A stretch of DNA of 43,377 nt from Rhodospirillales bacterium (lineage in GTDB: Bacteria > Pseudomonadota > Alphaproteobacteria > BOG-932 > Roseiterribacteraceae). Each line of letters begins with the position of its first letter. The first letter of the stretch is position 1. Below the pieces are notes generated by a model that made no database searches, was not told the origin of the DNA, and saw only the letters and a program-made list of their open reading frames with translations. Location: assembly GCA_028291365.1 (NCBI GenBank), contig JAQGIE010000072.1, forward strand, positions 1-43,377, written 5' to 3'. The position numbers and the translations under genes were made by a program. Shown piece after piece: positions 40,899 to 43,377 of this stretch.

Positions 40899-42280
40899 GC
40901 CGCTTGGACCTTCTCATCGTCGGCGCCGGTCCGGCTGGCATGGCGGCCGCCCTCGCGGCGCGTCGTCATGGGCTCGAGGTCATGGTCATTGACGATCAGC
41001 CGACGCCTGGCGGGCAGATATGGCGCTCGGTCGAACAGGCCGCCCGACGCGACGATATCCTCGGCCCCTCCTATGTCGAGGGTCGCGCGGTCGCCGAGGC
41101 GTTCCGCGCCAGTGGCGTGATCTACCAACCGGGCGCCCAACTCTGGCAGCTCGAACCAGGCTTCCGCGCTTTCGTGAGCCGGAACCGGCAGGCGCAAGTC
41201 ATCGAAGCCAAGGCGGTCATTCTCGCCACCGGCGCTCAGGAACGGCCCGTTCCGTTTCCCGGCTGGACATTGCCGGGCGTACTGACGGTCGGAGCAGCGC
41301 AAATCCTGCTCAAGAACGCGGGCCAGATCCCGGCCGGGCCGGTATGGATCGCGGGCAGCGGTCCCTTGCCATTGCTGTATGCCGTGCAGCTTCTCCGCGC
41401 CGGCGGACAAGTCGCCGGCTATCTGGATACGACTCCAGCTGGGCAGTGGCGCGCCGCGCTTCGTCACTTGCCCCGCGCGCTTTGCGCGTCGGGCGACCTT
41501 GCCAAGGGGCTCAGCTGGGCGGCGATGCTCCGAAGAAAGGCGCCCGTCATCAGGGGCGTCATCGAGATCGAAGCGCTCGGCGACGGACGGATCGAAACGC
41601 TGCGCTATCGGACGGCGGACCGTGCGACCGCGACCGTCGAAGCCAACACGCTGCTCGTCCATGAAGGGGTTGTGCCCAACATCCATGCGGCGTTGTCGCT
41701 GGACTGCACGGTGGCGTGGGATCCCGCTCAGGATTGCTATGCGCCCATTGTCGATCGCTGGGGCGAGAGTTCGCAGGTGGATCTGTTCGTCGCCGGTGAC
41801 GGCGCCGGTATCGCAGGGGCCAAGGCGGCGCAGCTGCGGGGGGAACTCGCCACGCTCAGGGTCGCCGTGAAGCTTGGCAGCACGAGCGAAGATGCGGCCG
41901 CGGTCGCGGCCCGTCCGATTCGTCGGAAGCTCGATCGCGAACTGGCCGTACGGCCCTTCCTCGATGCGCTGTTCAGGCCGCGCCCACAGGTCTTCGCGCC
42001 GGCCGACAAGACGATCGTGTGCCGCTGTGAGGAGATCACGGCGGGCGAAATCAGGGCGTTGGCCTCGGTCGGGCGGCCGGGGCCGAACCAGATCAAGGCC
42101 GCTACCCGCGCTGGCATGGGCCCCTGCCAGGGCCGCCAATGCGGCTATACGGTGACGCGCATTGTCGGCGCCGCCCAGAACCGTCCGCCCGCCGAGGTCG
42201 GCTTCTTTCATATCCGGCCGCCCTTGAAGCCCGTCACGCTCGGCGAGTTGGCCGCGCTCCATCAGCCGGCCGCGCCATGA
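40895..42280 (+). CDS. NAD(P)/FAD-binding subunit with BFD-like iron-sulfur domain (HcnB/OoxA-like)
   Basis: A 461-residue subunit. It begins with an FAD-binding Rossmann fold (LLIVGAGPAGMAAALAARRH), has VILATGAQERPVPFPGWTLP and a second dinucleotide fold (WIAGSGPLPLLYAVQLLRAG), and ends with a BFD-like [2Fe-2S] domain whose ligands C376, C378, C411 and C416 (CRCEEITAGEIR, GMGPCQGRQCG) are all present. It passes electrons from the catalytic subunit to the respiratory chain. Order here is catalytic - ferredoxin - this subunit, unlike hcnA-hcnB-hcnC. Its stop overlaps a short ORF by ATGA. Confidence 0.9.
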   Translation: MSRLDLLIVGAGPAGMAAALAARRHGLEVMVIDDQPTPGGQIWRSVEQAARRDDILGPSYVEGRAVAEAFRASGVIYQPGAQLWQLEPGFRAFVSRNRQAQVIEAKAVILATGAQERPVPFPGWTLPGVLTVGAAQILLKNAGQIPAGPVWIAGSGPLPLLYAVQLLRAGGQVAGYLDTTPAGQWRAALRHLPRALCASGDLAKGLSWAAMLRRKAPVIRGVIEIEALGDGRIETLRYRTADRATATVEANTLLVHEGVVPNIHAALSLDCTVAWDPAQDCYAPIVDRWGESSQVDLFVAGDGAGIAGAKAAQLRGELATLRVAVKLGSTSEDAAAVAARPIRRKLDRELAVRPFLDALFRPRPQVFAPADKTIVCRCEEITAGEIRALASVGRPGPNQIKAATRAGMGPCQGRQCGYTVTRIVGAAQNRPPAEVGFFHIRPPLKPVTLGELAALHQPAAP

Positions 42281-42381
42281 CCGACACCCCTGGCCTGTGC
42301 GTGGCCTGCGCGGCCAAATCGAGTGCCGAGGCGCTCCGATTGGGATCGGAGTTCGATGTAGGACTCAGTTGTAAGTTCTGA
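42277..42381 (+). CDS. Short ORF at the end of the dehydrogenase operon, possibly a truncated gene
   Basis: MTDTPGLCVACAAKSSAEAL followed by RLGSEFDVGLSCKF: 34 residues, starting on the ATGA of the previous stop, which is how operon genes here are joined. It ends abruptly before the terminator and the tRNA-like scar. I do not recognise it. It may be the 5' end of a fourth operon gene cut by a rearrangement, or a small Cys-containing protein. Confidence 0.4.
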   Translation: MTDTPGLCVACAAKSSAEALRLGSEFDVGLSCKF

Positions 42382-42443
42382 TCAGGTCGCCGGCGTTGCG
42401 TCGCGAACATGGACGGCCGTGCTCCAGCGGAGCTTCAAACAAC

Positions 42444-42476
42444 AAAAAAGCCGGCACCCGAAGGTGTCGGCTTTTT
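42444..42476. terminator. Strong bidirectional intrinsic terminator
   Basis: AAAAAA, GCCGGCACC (42450-42458), tetraloop CGAA, GGTGTCGGC (42463-42471), TTTTT. One G-U pair. It would end the dehydrogenase operon on the plus strand; on the minus strand it lies where a tRNA-fMet terminator would be. Confidence 0.85.
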
Positions 42477-42482
42477 GAATTT

Positions 42483-42502
42483 GGTTGCGGGGGCTCGCAA
42501 CC
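42483..42502 (-). other. tRNA-fMet 3'-end-like fragment overlapping a small hairpin
   Basis: On the minus strand GCCCCCGCAACCA (42494-42482) equals the last 13 bases of a typical bacterial tRNA-fMet gene including CCA, followed at once by AATTC and the terminator. No T-arm (GGTTCAAATCC) or tRNA body precedes it. The same bases also form GGTTGCG/CGCAACC (42483-42489 and 42496-42502), so a plain hairpin is the alternative reading. Confidence 0.4.
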
Positions 42503-42752
42503 GCCGAGAATTGCACTTCGCGATCCAAGTGTGATTTGTCGAAGGTAATAGGAACAGTCACTTAGGGTGAGCCCCTCCCAAGTACGGGTAGTCACGTCAG
42601 CTGCAACAGACGGACGCCGACCCCCGCTCCCGGCGCTCGGCCAGCAGCAACTCAAGGTCGACTGCCCGCGATGCTCACCAGCCCACGCGTGCAGGCCGTG
42701 CTGCTCAACAGCCCTCTGACCCTAAGCATCGGTTTCAAGACCGCCCGACGTG

Positions 42753-42863
42753 ATGATCGCCCCCGACCCGGCCCTTCTGTCCACGATCGACGCCTTCGGC
42801 GGCGTCGCAGACGCTACGGTCTGCAGTCAAAACGGCGCGATCGTTACCGTGGATCTGGGATAA
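42753..42863 (+). CDS. Short doubtful ORF in the right-hand spacer
   Basis: MIAPDPALLSTIDAFGGVAD followed by ATVCSQNGAIVTVDLG: 36 residues, with codon use like real genes but only a weak ribosome-binding site. The rest of 42382-43012 shows the terminator, the tRNA-like fragment, an inverted repeat GTTCC/GGAAC (near 42941-42957) and a doubled GGTTGACAG before the next gene, but no other gene. Confidence 0.25.
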   Translation: MIAPDPALLSTIDAFGGVADATVCSQNGAIVTVDLG

Positions 42864-43012
42864 GTCGGCGGCTCGGCACGGCCCCCCGGCACGGACCTGG
42901 CCGCCCCCTAGCCCGTCGGAACTGCGGGCGACCCGCTAAGGTTCCATTTCCTGGAACGGGTTAGGCCGCCTTGGGTTGACAGGTTGACAGCCACAACCTT
43001 AGGGTCGCGCCG

Positions 43013-43377
43013 ATGCACACCGCCCGCTTCTTCAACTTGCGCACCCCGCATACCGAGCCGCCCGAAAACGGCGCGCCCGGCGCGACCGCCCTCAGCCGCA
43101 CGGCCCAAGCGTTCGAGGCACTTGAACAGCTCGCCACTGCAACGCTGTCCTGGGTGGCGCCCGGGGTACAGCCAGAGATGCGGCAGCACCGACGACGCAT
43201 CGACGAGCTTCGTGAACGCGCGCTCGATGCGCTGCGGGAAGCGATGGAAGACCTCGCGACGGCAACGACCGACCTCGTCGAGGACGCCGCGATCCCGCAA
43301 AGCGAGCGCGAGCTCGCTCTTCAAACGATCCGCCGAATCACCGACAACGCCGACCGCGAGCCCGAGGGATCGGCCGA
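43013..43377 (+). CDS. Unrecognised helical protein, 3' end outside window
   Basis: The frame opens at ATG 43013 (MHTARFFNLRTPHTEPPENG) and stays open to the last base, at least 121 residues. Codon use is G/C-rich at third positions, unlike the overlapping minus-strand frame. The segment ALEQLATATLSWVAPGVQPE, MRQHRRRIDELRERALDALR, EAMEDLATATTDLVEDAAIP is strongly helical and may form a coiled coil. I do not recognise the family. TTGACA (42976-42981) and TTAGGG 17 bases later make a plausible promoter, leaving a very short leader. By position it may belong to a mobile element. Confidence 0.6.
   Translation, partial: MHTARFFNLRTPHTEPPENGAPGATALSRTAQAFEALEQLATATLSWVAPGVQPEMRQHRRRIDELRERALDALREAMEDLATATTDLVEDAAIPQSERELALQTIRRITDNADREPEGSA

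Noticed and set aside
39500-42280. Calling the dehydrogenase trio hydrogen cyanide synthase (hcnABC)
   Set aside because: The architecture fits, but the gene order and the uptake genes differ from hcn loci, and opine oxidase and D-hydroxyproline dehydrogenase share the same architecture.
42408-42590. A complete tRNA-fMet gene on the minus strand
   Set aside because: Only the 3' 13 bases match; no T-arm, anticodon arm or CGCGGGG 5' acceptor strand is found upstream.
42908-43324. 138-codon minus-strand frame at the right end
   Set aside because: It overlaps the plus-strand gene from 43013, which has better codon use and a plausible promoter.
1-43377. CRISPR array, prophage or insertion sequence
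   Set aside because: No regularly spaced repeats, transposase, integrase or phage structural genes were seen.

Overview
The window is GC-rich, densely coding DNA with very high G/C at third codon positions. The best guess is an alphaproteobacterium. This rests on the paired palindromes at 3109-3208 (a type common between genes in Rhizobiales, Caulobacter and sphingomonads), a large TonB receptor, chrB/chrA genes, a NodT-type outer membrane factor, and FixK/FNR-like TTGA-N6-TCAA boxes. I cannot name a genus. No rRNA, complete tRNA, CRISPR array, transposase or integrase was seen.

Layout. 1-1782: two-subunit molybdenum hydroxylase (IorAB type), the large subunit running off the left edge. 2012-3088: exported beta-propeller protein. 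3232-4663: nickel/cobalt exporter with its CsoR/RcnR-family sensor, divergent from 4758-8845, a chromate resistance operon (chrB, rhodanese-ChrB fusion, chrA, DUF1259 protein). 9056-9508: DUF2267 protein. 9511-15490: malonate decarboxylase locus (GntR regulator, mdcACDEGB) with no mdcH and no transporter. 15487-19434: quinone-oxidoreductase-like protein, aldo/keto reductase, and a cyclic-nucleotide-domain/thioredoxin-reductase-like fusion lacking the redox CxxC. 19450-22732: exported catalase with an ankyrin partner and a divergent AraC regulator. 22859-24091: Tat-exported oxalate decarboxylase-like bicupin. 24360-30414: RND efflux operon preceded by what looks like a decayed TetR gene. 30482-33353: tiny membrane protein, thioredoxin 2, exported PepSY-like protein, 3-methyladenine glycosylase, NTF2-like protein.

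33556-42280 is the most interesting part. A LysR regulator, an MFS transporter, a TonB-dependent receptor and a RidA protein lie on the minus strand. They are divergent from a three-component flavin/iron-sulfur dehydrogenase of the HcnABC / opine oxidase / D-hydroxyproline dehydrogenase architecture. The same 41-base element with fixed internal spacing lies upstream of the receptor, of the transporter and of the dehydrogenase operon, each time pointing at the gene. I read this as one LysR-controlled regulon that imports an amino-acid-like compound (an opine, imino acid or D-amino acid), oxidises it to an imine, and clears the imine with RidA. The substrate is unknown.

42382-43377 looks like a junction. 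The dehydrogenase operon ends in a 34-codon ORF, followed by an intrinsic terminator abutting 13 bases identical to the 3' end of a typical tRNA-fMet gene, with no tRNA body. Then come about 500 bases with little coding signal and the start of an unrecognised gene. This may mark the edge of an integrated element.
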